64,000 bases of DNA from Massilia violaceinigra (GTDB lineage: Bacteria > Pseudomonadota > Gammaproteobacteria > Burkholderiales > Burkholderiaceae_D): assembly GCF_002752675.1 (NCBI RefSeq), contig NZ_CP024608.1:248001-312000 (forward strand), in the 5' to 3' direction. A program made the position numbers and the translations under genes. Below, piece by piece: positions 25,786-33,853 of the stretch. Position 1 is the first letter of the stretch. Each line of letters starts with the position of its first letter. The notes beneath the pieces were generated by a model. That model did not search any database and had not been told where the DNA came from. It saw only the letters and a list, made by a program, of their open reading frames with translations.

Positions 25786-27171
25786 ATGCGCTATAACGGC
25801 CGCCTGCCCCCCGCAGTTTTGCTACAAGTCTTGACCGACATGGCCAAGGCTGGAAATGAGTTCGTCTCATCGTCTCAGTTGGTTGACGCTACCGGATCAA
25901 GCAAGGATGCGGTCAAGCGAGTGTTGGCCAGATTGACATCAGCCGGGCAGGTCGAGGTCACAGGCAAAGCCCGTGCTACGCGATATCGCCTGCTAGCAAC
26001 AGTCGCTTCTGTTTCCCTTGAACAGGTGGACACACCGTTACTTGCCACAGCGAGCCCAAGCGAGATTGGCCCACGCTGGCGCGCGGAAAGCCTTCAGCTC
26101 CGGCAACAACTGACACGTCCTCTGGCTGCACGTACACCCGTCACGTATCGTCGGCAATTCGTTGACGACTACAAGCCCAACGAAACGTTCTTGCTGCCAC
26201 CGGAACTCGCAGAGGAACTGGTTGCGCTCGGTCGTCTTCCGGGACAACTTCCGGCGGGCACCTACGCTCGCAAGGTCCTGGAGCAATTGCTCATCGACCT
26301 ATCATGGTCATCCTCTCATCTCGAAGGCAATCGCTACACCCTTCTCGATACGGAAGAGCTGTTCAAAAGCGGCGCTGCCGCTACCGACAGCGATGCTGTC
26401 ATGCTGCTCAATCACAAAGCGGCCATTGAGTTCATTGTGGATGCTGTTCCCATACAAGGGCTCAACACCAGTTTGGTTCGCAATGTGCATGCGGTACTCA
26501 TGCATGACCTGCTGGTTGATGTTGCCTCACTCGGCGCGATTCGCACGAAAGTAGTCAACCTCAGCGGCAGTACCTATATTCCGAACCAAGTCCCGGCGGT
26601 GTTGGAAGAGATGTTCGAGCGCATTATCGTCAAGGCACAGCACATCAAGAATCCTTTGGAGGCAGCCTTTTTCCTCTGGGTAAACTTGGCGTATCTCCAG
26701 CCTTTTGAGGACGGCAACAAGCGGGTGAGCCGGGTCGCCGCCAATATTCCACTGATGCTGTACAACCAGGCCCCGCTGTCGTTTCTCGATGTAGACCGTG
26801 ACGATTATGCGCTGGCGATGATGGGTGTCTACGAAGCTTGCGATGTCTCGATGGCGGTGGACCTCTTCGATTGGACATATCGACGCTCCCAAGCCAAATA
26901 CAAGGCTATATCGGGATCTCTCGATTCACCAGACCCGTTCCGCGTCAAGTACCGCGAAGCACTTAGCGAAGCGGTGGGATCGGTGGTCCGACGCCGTCAG
27001 CCCATGGCCGATGCCATAGCGGCTCTGGAATTGCCCGCTGAGGACACGCCAAGGTTCCAGCAATTGCTTGCGCAGGAATTGAACGTTCTGGCAGATTTTA
27101 ACTGTGCGCGTTACCGGCTTGGCATGAAAGAAACCCGGGCCTGGATCGATGAGGGACGCCCTGGCCGGTAG
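25786..27171 (+). CDS. Winged-helix Fic-family protein with Gln in place of the catalytic His
   Basis: The product has 461 residues. Residues 1-70 look like a winged helix-turn-helix (FVSSSQLVDATGSSKDAVKRVLARLTSAGQVEV). Residues about 130-190 hold the Fic_N region with the inhibitory motif S176-S-H-L-E180-G-N. The Fic core follows, with the loop Q305-P-F-E-D-G-N-K-R-V-S-R. The usual motif is H-P-F-x-[DE]-G-N-[GK]-R-x-x-R, in which His is the general base for AMP transfer; here the codon is CAG. Everything else in the loop is intact, so nucleotide binding may persist while AMPylation is impaired or altered. The gene uses AT-richer codons than its neighbours (TTG, CAA, GTT common), suggesting transfer. 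ATG at 25786 is chosen over a TTG one codon upstream. Confidence 0.88.
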   Translation: MRYNGRLPPAVLLQVLTDMAKAGNEFVSSSQLVDATGSSKDAVKRVLARLTSAGQVEVTGKARATRYRLLATVASVSLEQVDTPLLATASPSEIGPRWRAESLQLRQQLTRPLAARTPVTYRRQFVDDYKPNETFLLPPELAEELVALGRLPGQLPAGTYARKVLEQLLIDLSWSSSHLEGNRYTLLDTEELFKSGAAATDSDAVMLLNHKAAIEFIVDAVPIQGLNTSLVRNVHAVLMHDLLVDVASLGAIRTKVVNLSGSTYIPNQVPAVLEEMFERIIVKAQHIKNPLEAAFFLWVNLAYLQPFEDGNKRVSRVAANIPLMLYNQAPLSFLDVDRDDYALAMMGVYEACDVSMAVDLFDWTYRRSQAKYKAISGSLDSPDPFRVKYREALSEAVGSVVRRRQPMADAIAALELPAEDTPRFQQLLAQELNVLADFNCARYRLGMKETRAWIDEGRPGR

Positions 27172-27220
27172 CTGTCGGCATTGCTTCGCCGCTATTGCCC
27201 ACCGGCTGAGATACGCGGGT

Positions 27221-27622
27221 TTAATGTTCGGTGCCGGCGTAGATCCACATTGGCTCGGTGCGGCCGGCGCGGGTGAAGCCCAGCGACTCGTAGAAGGCGA
27301 TCGCGTCGCCGTCGGCCGTCAGCATCTGCTGGTGAAAGCCGGCGTAGCGCGCGCACAAGGCTTGCATCATCAGGCGCCCGATGCCCTTGCGCTGGTGCGC
27401 CGGGTCCACCAAAAAATGCGGGTAGTAGACCACCAGATGGCCATCCGAGATCGCATTGCCAATGCCGACCAGCACGCCATCCTCGCGCGCCGTCACCAGG
27501 CTGTGCGAGTTGCGCAACGCGGCCAGCAGTTGCTCGGGCTTGTCGGCGGATGACCACGCGTTGGCGCGGTACAGGGCAATGACTTCGGCGTCGCCGATCT
27601 GGTCGTCCAGGCTGATATTCAT
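27221..27622 (-). CDS. GNAT family N-acetyltransferase
   Basis: The product is a 133-residue single-domain acetyltransferase. The acetyl-CoA-binding motif A is HFLVDPAHQRKGIGRLMMQAL (about 69-89), followed by the conserved tail AIAFYESLGFTRAG. The short length and the sequence YYPHFLVDPAHQ fit the small uncharacterised GNATs common in proteobacteria. The substrate is unknown. It converges with the fic gene and is separated from the dipeptidase gene by 78 bases, so it need not belong to the cell-wall cluster upstream of it on the minus strand. Confidence 0.85.
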   Translation of the reverse strand: MNISLDDQIGDAEVIALYRANAWSSADKPEQLLAALRNSHSLVTAREDGVLVGIGNAISDGHLVVYYPHFLVDPAHQRKGIGRLMMQALCARYAGFHQQMLTADGDAIAFYESLGFTRAGRTEPMWIYAGTEH

Positions 27623-27700
27623 GGGCAGAGGGGGCGGCGGGCGCCGGGCGTTGAAAGTGCTTTATGGTAACAGGCAGCGAGTCGACGCGCTGGCGCCGCC

Positions 27701-28312
27701 TTACAGCACCCGCTGGAAGGTTTGCCGCACCCAGTCGCGGTCGCCGCAATCGAAGTGCCACCATTCGCTGGCAATGCCCACGAAGCCGGCCTGGGCCATC
27801 GCTGCGCGCAGCAGTTGCCGGTTTTCCACCTGCGGCAGCGTCAGTTCGCCGCGCGCCAGCAGCAGCGCCTCGCGCGCCGGGTGCGAGCGCTCGCTCATGT
27901 CGTCGAAGACGGTCGCCATGTCGAGTTCATGCCCGTGTTCGTCGAGCAGGGTGATATCGAGCGCCATGCCGAAGGAGTGGATGGAACCGCGCTCCGGCGG
28001 CGCCAGGTACATGCGCAGGCCGGTGCCGTCGAGCGCGTCCCACAGCGCTTCCTGCACCCGCTGCGGGCGCAGCGCGTCGAGAATCAGCGCGCTGCAGCCG
28101 GGCCGCTGCAATGCCAGCCAGGCCACGACGCGCTCCAGTGCCGCTGCGGCGTCGCGGTGCAGCCAGGCACAGTCGAATGGCGAGTACAGGTCGCGCCCGG
28201 TGAAGTTGTCGACGCCCGCGTAGCGCAAGTCGACGGCGATCCCGGCAATGCTGGACAAAGGCCGGAAGTCGGCGCACTGGCCAAGCTGTTCGATCGGCAA
28301 GCCCTCGATCAT
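27701..28312 (-). CDS. ddpX: D-alanyl-D-alanine dipeptidase (VanX/DdpX, M15D)
   Basis: The product is a 203-residue zinc dipeptidase that hydrolyses D-Ala-D-Ala. The M15D signature is complete: substrate-region DNFTGRDLYSP, zinc motif S-I-H-S-F-G-M-A-L-D (SxHxxGxAxD), and E-W-W-H-F-D with the catalytic Glu and third zinc ligand His. There is no signal peptide, so it is cytoplasmic. It would release D-alanine from recycled wall peptides for use as carbon or nitrogen. The ATG at 28312 overlaps the upstream LysR stop (ATGA), so regulator and enzyme are translationally coupled. No vanH/vanA-type ligase is present, so this is recycling rather than vancomycin resistance. Confidence 0.92.
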   Translation of the reverse strand: MIEGLPIEQLGQCADFRPLSSIAGIAVDLRYAGVDNFTGRDLYSPFDCAWLHRDAAAALERVVAWLALQRPGCSALILDALRPQRVQEALWDALDGTGLRMYLAPPERGSIHSFGMALDITLLDEHGHELDMATVFDDMSERSHPAREALLLARGELTLPQVENRQLLRAAMAQAGFVGIASEWWHFDCGDRDWVRQTFQRVL

Positions 28313-29217
28313 GATCGGGCCCCGTGCGCCAGGCACTGCCGCGCCGCCGCACCGATGCTGGCGACCAGCTCGCGCGCGCCATGCGAGAGCGGCGCATGGC
28401 TGGCCGTGAGCAAGAACAATTGCACGGGAATGGCTGGGGCCCAGGCGCGCCGCTGCACCTTGCCGTCGTGCGCGGACGCGGCCGTGAAGGGATCGACCAC
28501 TGCCATCCCGGCACCAGCCTCGACCAGCGAGCGGGCGATCTGGTAAGTCTGCACCACCGTGTGGAACACCGGATGGACGCCCTGCGCCTCGCACGCGGCC
28601 ACCAGCAATTGGCCGAGCGGATCGTTGTCGGCGTGGCCGATCAGTGCGCCGCTGAGGCCATCGGCCGAGACCGGCTTGCCGCAGGCTTCTTCGCTCCAGC
28701 TGCCGGCCGGCGCGATCACCGTCATCACGCCTTCGGCGATCGCTTCGGCCACGATGCCGGGGTGGCGCGGGTCTTGCAGCGACAGGGCCAGGTCGGCTTC
28801 GCCAAGGCGCAGGGCATGGACGATCTCGCTGGTGTGGTGGGTGGCCAGCTCGCAGCGCGTGTGCGCGAACGCCTTGCGCCACACCGTCATCGCCTGCGGC
28901 AGCACGCTGATGGCAATGGTCGGCGTGGCCACCAGGCGGATGGTTTCGACCGCGCGGCCCTTGAGGCTGGCCGCAAGACGGCGGATGCCTTGCAGGTCGC
29001 GGTGCAGTTTCTCGGTTTCGGCGAACAGGCGATGCGCCTCGGGTTTGGGATAGAGCTTGCCGCGCACGCGCTCGAACAGCGGCATGCCCAGCTGCAGCTC
29101 GCAGTGCTGCAAGACCTTGGTCACGGCCGGCTGCGATATGTGCAGCACCTGGGCCGCGCCGCTGATGGTGCCCACCTGCATGATGGCGTGGAACACTTCG
29201 ATGTGGCGCAGGCGCAT
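28309..29217 (-). CDS. LysR-family transcriptional regulator
   Basis: The product has 302 residues. The N-terminal helix-turn-helix (RLRHIEVFHAIMQVGTISGAAQVLHISQPAVTKVLQHCELQLGMPLFERV) is a standard LysR DNA-binding domain, followed by a linker helix and a periplasmic-binding-protein-like effector domain (about 90-295). The stop overlaps the ddpX start, and it begins 18 bases after the amidase stop. It therefore sits inside a minus-strand run of cell-wall genes instead of in the usual divergent arrangement. The effector may be a wall-derived amino acid or peptide, which is inference from position. Confidence 0.9.
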   Translation of the reverse strand: MRLRHIEVFHAIMQVGTISGAAQVLHISQPAVTKVLQHCELQLGMPLFERVRGKLYPKPEAHRLFAETEKLHRDLQGIRRLAASLKGRAVETIRLVATPTIAISVLPQAMTVWRKAFAHTRCELATHHTSEIVHALRLGEADLALSLQDPRHPGIVAEAIAEGVMTVIAPAGSWSEEACGKPVSADGLSGALIGHADNDPLGQLLVAACEAQGVHPVFHTVVQTYQIARSLVEAGAGMAVVDPFTAASAHDGKVQRRAWAPAIPVQLFLLTASHAPLSHGARELVASIGAAARQCLAHGARS

Positions 29218-29235
29218 GGTGCGGTTCCCGTCCTG

Positions 29236-30030
29236 TTATGCCGCTGGTTTCACGGCGGGCGCGGTCAGCGCATCGAGCAGGGCCGCCGTTTCGGCGTCCG
29301 GCGTGCCGTCGATGGTGGCCGGGCGGTATTTCATCTGGAAAGCGCCGATGACGTTGCGGGTCGCTTCGTCGAGCAAGCCGGTCTGCGGCACCGCGTAGCC
29401 GAAGGTGGCCAGGCGCGCCTGAAACCAGGCAACGTCGGGCAGCAGCAGGTCGTACACGGGGCGCGCCGCGGCCACCTTGGCGGCGTCGGGCCAGGCCACC
29501 AGACCGTGCCGGGCCAGCTGGAACCACGGGAACATCGGGCCCGGGTCCTGCTTGCGCTGGGGGGCGATATCGCTGTGGCCGAGGATGTTTTCCGGCGGGA
29601 TGTTGTGGCGCTTGACAATGTCTTTCAGCAGCACGATCAAACGGTCCACCTGGGCTTGCGGGAAGGGGTACCAGATGCGGCCGTTGGGAGTTTCGGTGAA
29701 GCCGGGATTGACGATCTCGATGCCGACCGAGCTGCCGTTGAGCAGGGTATAGTTTTTCCAGTGCGATACGCCGGCGTGGTTGGACTGGCGCGTTTCATCG
29801 ACCAGGCCATAGACGATGGGGGAGGTTTCGTCGGTCAGCAGGTAGTGGCTGCTGACCGTCTGCTGGGTCAGCACCTTGATCGATTGCGGCAGGTTGATGG
29901 CCGTGTAGTGCAGGATGACGAACTTGACGCGGCTGCTCTGGCCCTTGGCCGAGTAGGTGCGGTCGATGGTGGGACCGGTGGCGCAGCCGGAAAGCAGGGC
30001 GATCAGGAGCGTGGCGAGCAGGGTTTTCAT
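29236..30030 (-). CDS. amiD: N-acetylmuramoyl-L-alanine amidase lipoprotein (AmiD-like)
   Basis: The product has 264 residues. A lipoprotein signal is seen: MKTLLATLLIALLSGC with Cys16. An Amidase_2 domain (about 30-180) carries zinc ligands in FVILHYTA (His) and NILGHSDIAPQRKQDPG (His and Asp). A C-terminal peptidoglycan-binding domain 1 follows (about 195-255, WFQARLATFGYAVPQTGLLDEATRNVIGAFQMKYRP). AmiD cleaves the lactyl-amide bond of murein and anhydro-muropeptides from the inner face of the outer membrane. The upstream in-frame codons run through a REP-like hairpin element, so the ATG at 30030, which opens the signal peptide, is the real start. Confidence 0.92.
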   Translation of the reverse strand: MKTLLATLLIALLSGCATGPTIDRTYSAKGQSSRVKFVILHYTAINLPQSIKVLTQQTVSSHYLLTDETSPIVYGLVDETRQSNHAGVSHWKNYTLLNGSSVGIEIVNPGFTETPNGRIWYPFPQAQVDRLIVLLKDIVKRHNIPPENILGHSDIAPQRKQDPGPMFPWFQLARHGLVAWPDAAKVAAARPVYDLLLPDVAWFQARLATFGYAVPQTGLLDEATRNVIGAFQMKYRPATIDGTPDAETAALLDALTAPAVKPAA

Positions 30031-30061
30031 CGGCGTAGAAAGAGGTAAAAGTTCAAATTCC

Positions 30062-30153
30062 CCCGTCGTTCCCGCGCAGGCGGGAACCCAAGTTTGTAAT
30101 GCAGCCACAGACTGAGCTGCAAACTTGGGCTCCCGCCTGCCCGGGAGCGACGG
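30062..30153. repeat. REP-like paired-hairpin element
   Basis: Two arms face each other. The left arm (30062-30096) contains GTTCCCGC-GCAG-GCGGGAAC followed by CCAAGTTTG. The right arm (30120-30153) is CAAACTTGGG followed by CTCCCGC..GGGAG and CGACGG. Each arm is itself a hairpin, and together they form a larger imperfect inverted repeat with a 23-base centre. A single arm of the same family lies at 51735-51764. This is the common interspersed GTCATTCCCGCG..AGGCGGGAATCC-type repeat of betaproteobacteria. Here it lies between the kinase and amidase genes and would form a strong mRNA hairpin. Confidence 0.8.
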
Positions 30154-30174
30154 AGGTGGCGCGAATGACGGCGC

Positions 30175-31071
30175 TCAGGTCCAGCTCGCGGAAATCCGCG
30201 CCGCTGCATGATGAGCGCGGGCTGTCGTCTGCGTCAAGCTTATCGCATCCGGCAAGCCGGCGCGCATCGTGTTCACAATCAGGGGATGCAGCGCGGCGGC
30301 GCGTCCGGCCAGCACCACCGGCCGCGCACCAAAACGCGCCGTCAAGGCCAGCGCCAGGCGCGCCAGCTCCCGTCCCGCTTCCGCAAGAATCGCGGCCGCC
30401 ACCGGATCGGCCCCGGCACTGGCAGCGACGGCCAGCGCCAGCCGCCCCACCTCGCCGCGTTCCTGCCCGTACATGAACTGGCGCGACAGCGCCCAGTCGT
30501 CGCCGCCGATCTGCGCAAACACAGCCTGCGCCATGGGCGACGCACGCCAGCGGCCCGGTTCTTCATCCTCATTGCGCCAGATGTGGCGCAGCGCCTCGCG
30601 CGCGATCCAGAAGCCGCCACCGCCATCGTCGAGCATCACGCCACGCCCGCCGGCACGGTGGAACACGCCATCGGCATCGATCCACGCGCCGATCGAGCCG
30701 GTCCCGGCATACACCAGGTAACCCTCGCCCGGCGCAAAGCTGGCCAGGTAAGCAATCTCGATATCGCTGCACAGCACGACCTTTTCATCCGACAAGCCGA
30801 GCGGACCGGCCAGCCACTGCTGCAACTGCGCGCCATCGCCGCCGAAGCCGGTGAGCCCGGCGCGCACCGCCCGCGGACGGCCATGGGCGAGCACAGTGGC
30901 CGCGAGCGCCGCGAAACTGGCTTGCACGCTGGCGCGGCCGGCCGCACTGCCCATCTGCAAGGCGGACAAACCGCCCACTTCGCCCTCGGCCACGATGGAC
31001 CCGTCGGCCGCCGCCAGCGCCCAGCGCGTGCGGGTGCCGCCGGCATCGATGCCGAGGCCCAGGCCACTCAT
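30175..31071 (-). CDS. N-acetylglucosamine/glucosamine kinase (BadF/BadG ATPase family)
   Basis: The product is a 298-residue ASKHA-fold sugar kinase. The phosphate-1 motif is LGLGIDAGGTRTRWALA (4-20). The second nucleotide motif is LVYAGTGSIGAWI, and the connecting region has GRGVMLDDGGGGFWIAREALRHIW, as in eukaryotic GlcNAc kinase and bacterial GspK-type glucosamine kinases. It would phosphorylate GlcNAc or GlcN released from murein or chitin. It starts 4 bases inside the end of the glycosidase gene (overlap at 31068-31071) and shares an operon with murQ and nagX, which supports the amino-sugar role. MurNAc kinase (AnmK) is a different fold and is not seen here. Confidence 0.87.
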   Translation of the reverse strand: MSGLGLGIDAGGTRTRWALAAADGSIVAEGEVGGLSALQMGSAAGRASVQASFAALAATVLAHGRPRAVRAGLTGFGGDGAQLQQWLAGPLGLSDEKVVLCSDIEIAYLASFAPGEGYLVYAGTGSIGAWIDADGVFHRAGGRGVMLDDGGGGFWIAREALRHIWRNEDEEPGRWRASPMAQAVFAQIGGDDWALSRQFMYGQERGEVGRLALAVAASAGADPVAAAILAEAGRELARLALALTARFGARPVVLAGRAAALHPLIVNTMRAGLPDAISLTQTTARAHHAAARISASWT

Positions 31072-32714
31072 GGCTTGAGGACGGAGATGCGTTCGCCCTC
31101 GTTACCCAGGCGGTCCACCGCGCTGACGAACACGGCGCTGGCCGGGCCGAGTTTGGCATCGTCAAGCACGGTCCAGTCGGCGCGTGAAGCGGGCACGACG
31201 GCAAAGCGCCATTCGCCGCCATGGCGCGACCAGATCGCATAGTGCGCGTTGGACTTGCCAGCCGTGAGCTTGAGGGCCACGCCATTGCCCTCGCGCCGCG
31301 CGGCCACCGTCGGCAGGCCCGGCGCGTCGTTACCCAGCCACGGCGATGCCGGCACCAGCGCCGGGGCGACGTAGTGGCCGGTCTTGAGCTGGTCGCTGAG
31401 GCCCTGGCGGTTTTCCATCAGCGCCACCATGCTGAAATGCACGTGGCCGCCGGCGCCCGGACGGCTGCGCGTCACGCCAATCTGCTGCACGATTTCCTTG
31501 GCCTGGAAGCCCTTGCTGGCGGCGCCGATGCGGCTGGTGAACAAGCCCGGCCAGATATGGCGCCGCTTGCCGTTCTGTCCCACCCAGTAATCGAGCAGCA
31601 CGTCGTACGCTTGCGGGGCCTGGCCGATGGCCCAGTACAACTGGGGCGAAAGATAGTCGAGCCAGCCGTTGGCGAGCCACAGTTCGGCGTCTGCGTACAG
31701 CTTGTCGTACTGGCTGAAGCCGACGATGCCGCGCGGGCGCCGGTCCGGACGGCCGATGCCGAAGGGGCTGATGCCGAGCCGCACCCAGCTTTTCTCGCGG
31801 TGGATGCCGGTGTACATCGCCTCGATCAGCTTGTTGACGTTCTGGCGGCGCCAGTCTGCACGCGTGAGCGTGCCGCCGGAAAGCAGGTAGCGCTGCCAGG
31901 CCGGCTGGTCGGGAAAATCCAGCTCGGCCTTGGGCACGTAGGCACCGTCGAGCGCGGCCGTTTCCGCGCCGCTGGCGCCGGGCGCTTCGATCGGATACGG
32001 ATAGAAATAGTCGTCCAGGTGCACGCCATCGATGTCGTAGCGCCGCACCACGTCGAGAATCACGTCCAGGGTGTGCTTGGACGCCGATTCTTCGCCCGGG
32101 TCCATCCACAAAAATCGCCCGTAACTCTTCACCGCCGCCGGATTGGCCTTGGAAATATGGTCGTGCGCGGGTGGCGACTTGGCCGTGGCGTGGCGCGCGC
32201 GGTAGGGGTTGAACCAGGCGTGCAGCTCCAGCCCGCGCGCATGGGCCTGGGTAACCCAGAACTTGAGCGGGTCGTACCACGGCTGCGGCGCCTGGCCCTG
32301 GGTGCCGCTCAGGTACTCGGTCCACGGTTCGAGCTTGGACGGATAGATGGCGTCGGCGCTCGGCCGCACCTGCAGCACGATGGCGTTCAGGTTCATGGCC
32401 TTGGCGCGGTCGAGGATGGCGATGGCCTCGGCCTGTTGTTTTTCCGCCGGCAGATTGGCGCGCGAGGGCCAGTCGATATTGGCCACCGTCGACACCCAGG
32501 CGGCGCGAAACTCGCGCGGCGCCACCGGCGGCACGGTCTCGCTGCCGCCCTGGATGGTGGCCGGGCTGGGAACCACGCCCACGGCCCCTCCCGTCCCCGC
32601 CACCGGCGTGGCCGTGGTACACCCTGTCATCAACCCGCCCAGCGCCATGGCGCCGGCTACCCCTGCTAGCGCGAATGCGCGTCTTGTCCTGTTCGGCTGC
32701 AAACCATTCCCCAA
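31068..32714 (-). CDS. GHL10/DUF187-type glycoside hydrolase lipoprotein (YngK-like)
   Basis: The product has about 548 residues. A signal ends LGGLMTGC (lipobox), followed by a Gly/Pro-rich spacer and a TIM-barrel GHL10 domain (about 65-400). It starts EFRAAWVSTVANIDWPSRANLP and includes LELHAWFNPYRARH, GVHLDDYFYPYP and GISPFGIGRPDRRPRGIVGFSQYDKLYADAELWLANGWLDYLSPQLYW. A C-terminal fibronectin-like part follows. The barrel family is thought to act on amino-sugar glycans, and the location between GlcNAc kinase and NagX agrees. The start is uncertain: the frame opens with TTG at 32714, directly after the upstream stop (TAA, one base gap), with another TTG at 32702. Confidence 0.85.
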   Translation of the reverse strand: MGNGLQPNRTRRAFALAGVAGAMALGGLMTGCTTATPVAGTGGAVGVVPSPATIQGGSETVPPVAPREFRAAWVSTVANIDWPSRANLPAEKQQAEAIAILDRAKAMNLNAIVLQVRPSADAIYPSKLEPWTEYLSGTQGQAPQPWYDPLKFWVTQAHARGLELHAWFNPYRARHATAKSPPAHDHISKANPAAVKSYGRFLWMDPGEESASKHTLDVILDVVRRYDIDGVHLDDYFYPYPIEAPGASGAETAALDGAYVPKAELDFPDQPAWQRYLLSGGTLTRADWRRQNVNKLIEAMYTGIHREKSWVRLGISPFGIGRPDRRPRGIVGFSQYDKLYADAELWLANGWLDYLSPQLYWAIGQAPQAYDVLLDYWVGQNGKRRHIWPGLFTSRIGAASKGFQAKEIVQQIGVTRSRPGAGGHVHFSMVALMENRQGLSDQLKTGHYVAPALVPASPWLGNDAPGLPTVAARREGNGVALKLTAGKSNAHYAIWSRHGGEWRFAVVPASRADWTVLDDAKLGPASAVFVSAVDRLGNEGERISVLKP

Positions 32715-32715
32715 T

Positions 32716-33840
32716 TTAAACTTTTACAAACCATTTCTTGCGCCACATCCACCATGCAAGCAAGAACATCGCCGCATTAAACAGCAGAGCATAAAGCAAA
32801 GAGCTGTTCACAGGCGACACGCCAAGCGCACTCACCTGTGAATACAGCCGTTGCGCCAGGCTCACACCGCCGACCTCGATAAAGCCCAGCATTTTAGACA
32901 CCAGCCCGGAAAACGCGAAAATGAACAGGGCATTCATGCCGTAGATAATCAGCGGCGTGCTCCAGCGCGCCGCGGCGCTGCGCAGCGGAATGTGGGGATT
33001 GGCGTCGAGCAGCCAGTAAAAGCTGGAAAACACGATCAGCGCCCAGCCCGTCATGAACAGGCAGAAGGACGGTGTCCACAGGCTCTTGTTGATCGGCATG
33101 AGCATCACATCGAGCATGGCGCCGATCCACAGCAGGGCCAGGCCGGCCAGCAGCATCCAAACGGTCTGTTCGGTGCGCGAGTGGCTTGAGAGCAGCCAGC
33201 GTCCCGCCAGCACGCCCAGCAGCTGGCTGCACAGGGCCGGGATCGTCGAGAGCAAGCCTTCCGGGTCCCAGGTCTTGGACTGCGGCCACAGGTGGCCGTC
33301 GAGCAGCAGGCGGTCGATGTAGGCGCCGAAGTCCTGGCCCGGTTCGAGCACGCCGGCGCCGATGCCGGGCACCGGCACCCACAGCATCAGCACGCTGTAG
33401 AGCGCCAGCAGGCCGGCGATCCACAGCACTTGCTGGCGCCAGCTGAAATACAGCACGATGGGCGCGGCCAGCAGGGTGCAGATGGCGATGCGCTGCAGCA
33501 CGCCGGGAATGCGCACGGTGGACAGATCGAAACCGGGAATGAGATTGAGCGCCAGGCCGATCAGGAAGATGATGGCGGCGCGCACGGCCAGCTTGCGCAG
33601 CAGGGTCGGCTTGTCGGCCCCGGCCGCGGCCAGGCGGCCCAGCGAAAACGCCATCGACACCCCGCCGATGAACAGGAAGAAGGGAAAAATCCAGTCGGTG
33701 AAGGTCCAGCCATGCCACTGGGCGTGCGCCAGCTGGGAATACAGGTGGCTCCAGTCGCCCGGATTGTTCACCAGGGTCATGGCCGCAATGGTGAAGCCGC
33801 GGAAGGCGTCCAGCGAGGCAAGGCGGGCCGGGGCCGTCAT
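32716..33840 (-). CDS. nagX: NagX-like membrane acetyltransferase (heparan-alpha-glucosaminide N-acetyltransferase family)
   Basis: The product is a 374-residue polytopic membrane protein with about ten hydrophobic helices. The family signature is at the N-terminus: RLASLDAFRGFTIAAMTLVNNPG, then HAQWHGWTFTDWIFPFFLFIGGVSMAFSL. The central block is PGVLQRIAICTLLAA, with WDPEGLLSTIPALCSQLLGVLAGRWL. These proteins transfer acetyl groups across the membrane to amino-sugar amines. nagX genes sit in GlcNAc/chitin-utilisation regulons of many proteobacteria. The ATG at 33840 is chosen; a TTG at 33861 would overlap the permease gene. It is followed one base later by the GHL10 gene. Confidence 0.87.
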   Translation of the reverse strand: MTAPARLASLDAFRGFTIAAMTLVNNPGDWSHLYSQLAHAQWHGWTFTDWIFPFFLFIGGVSMAFSLGRLAAAGADKPTLLRKLAVRAAIIFLIGLALNLIPGFDLSTVRIPGVLQRIAICTLLAAPIVLYFSWRQQVLWIAGLLALYSVLMLWVPVPGIGAGVLEPGQDFGAYIDRLLLDGHLWPQSKTWDPEGLLSTIPALCSQLLGVLAGRWLLSSHSRTEQTVWMLLAGLALLWIGAMLDVMLMPINKSLWTPSFCLFMTGWALIVFSSFYWLLDANPHIPLRSAAARWSTPLIIYGMNALFIFAFSGLVSKMLGFIEVGGVSLAQRLYSQVSALGVSPVNSSLLYALLFNAAMFLLAWWMWRKKWFVKV

Positions 33841-33853
33841 TGATCGGCCATCA

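Noticed and set aside
27701..28312. Vancomycin-resistance locus because of the VanX-like dipeptidase
   Set aside because: No vanH, vanA or vanRS genes are nearby. The setting is wall recycling in a Gram-negative genome.
30031..30108. Longer N-terminus for the AmiD-like amidase
   Set aside because: The extra residues are translated from the REP-like hairpin and would place the lipoprotein signal internally.
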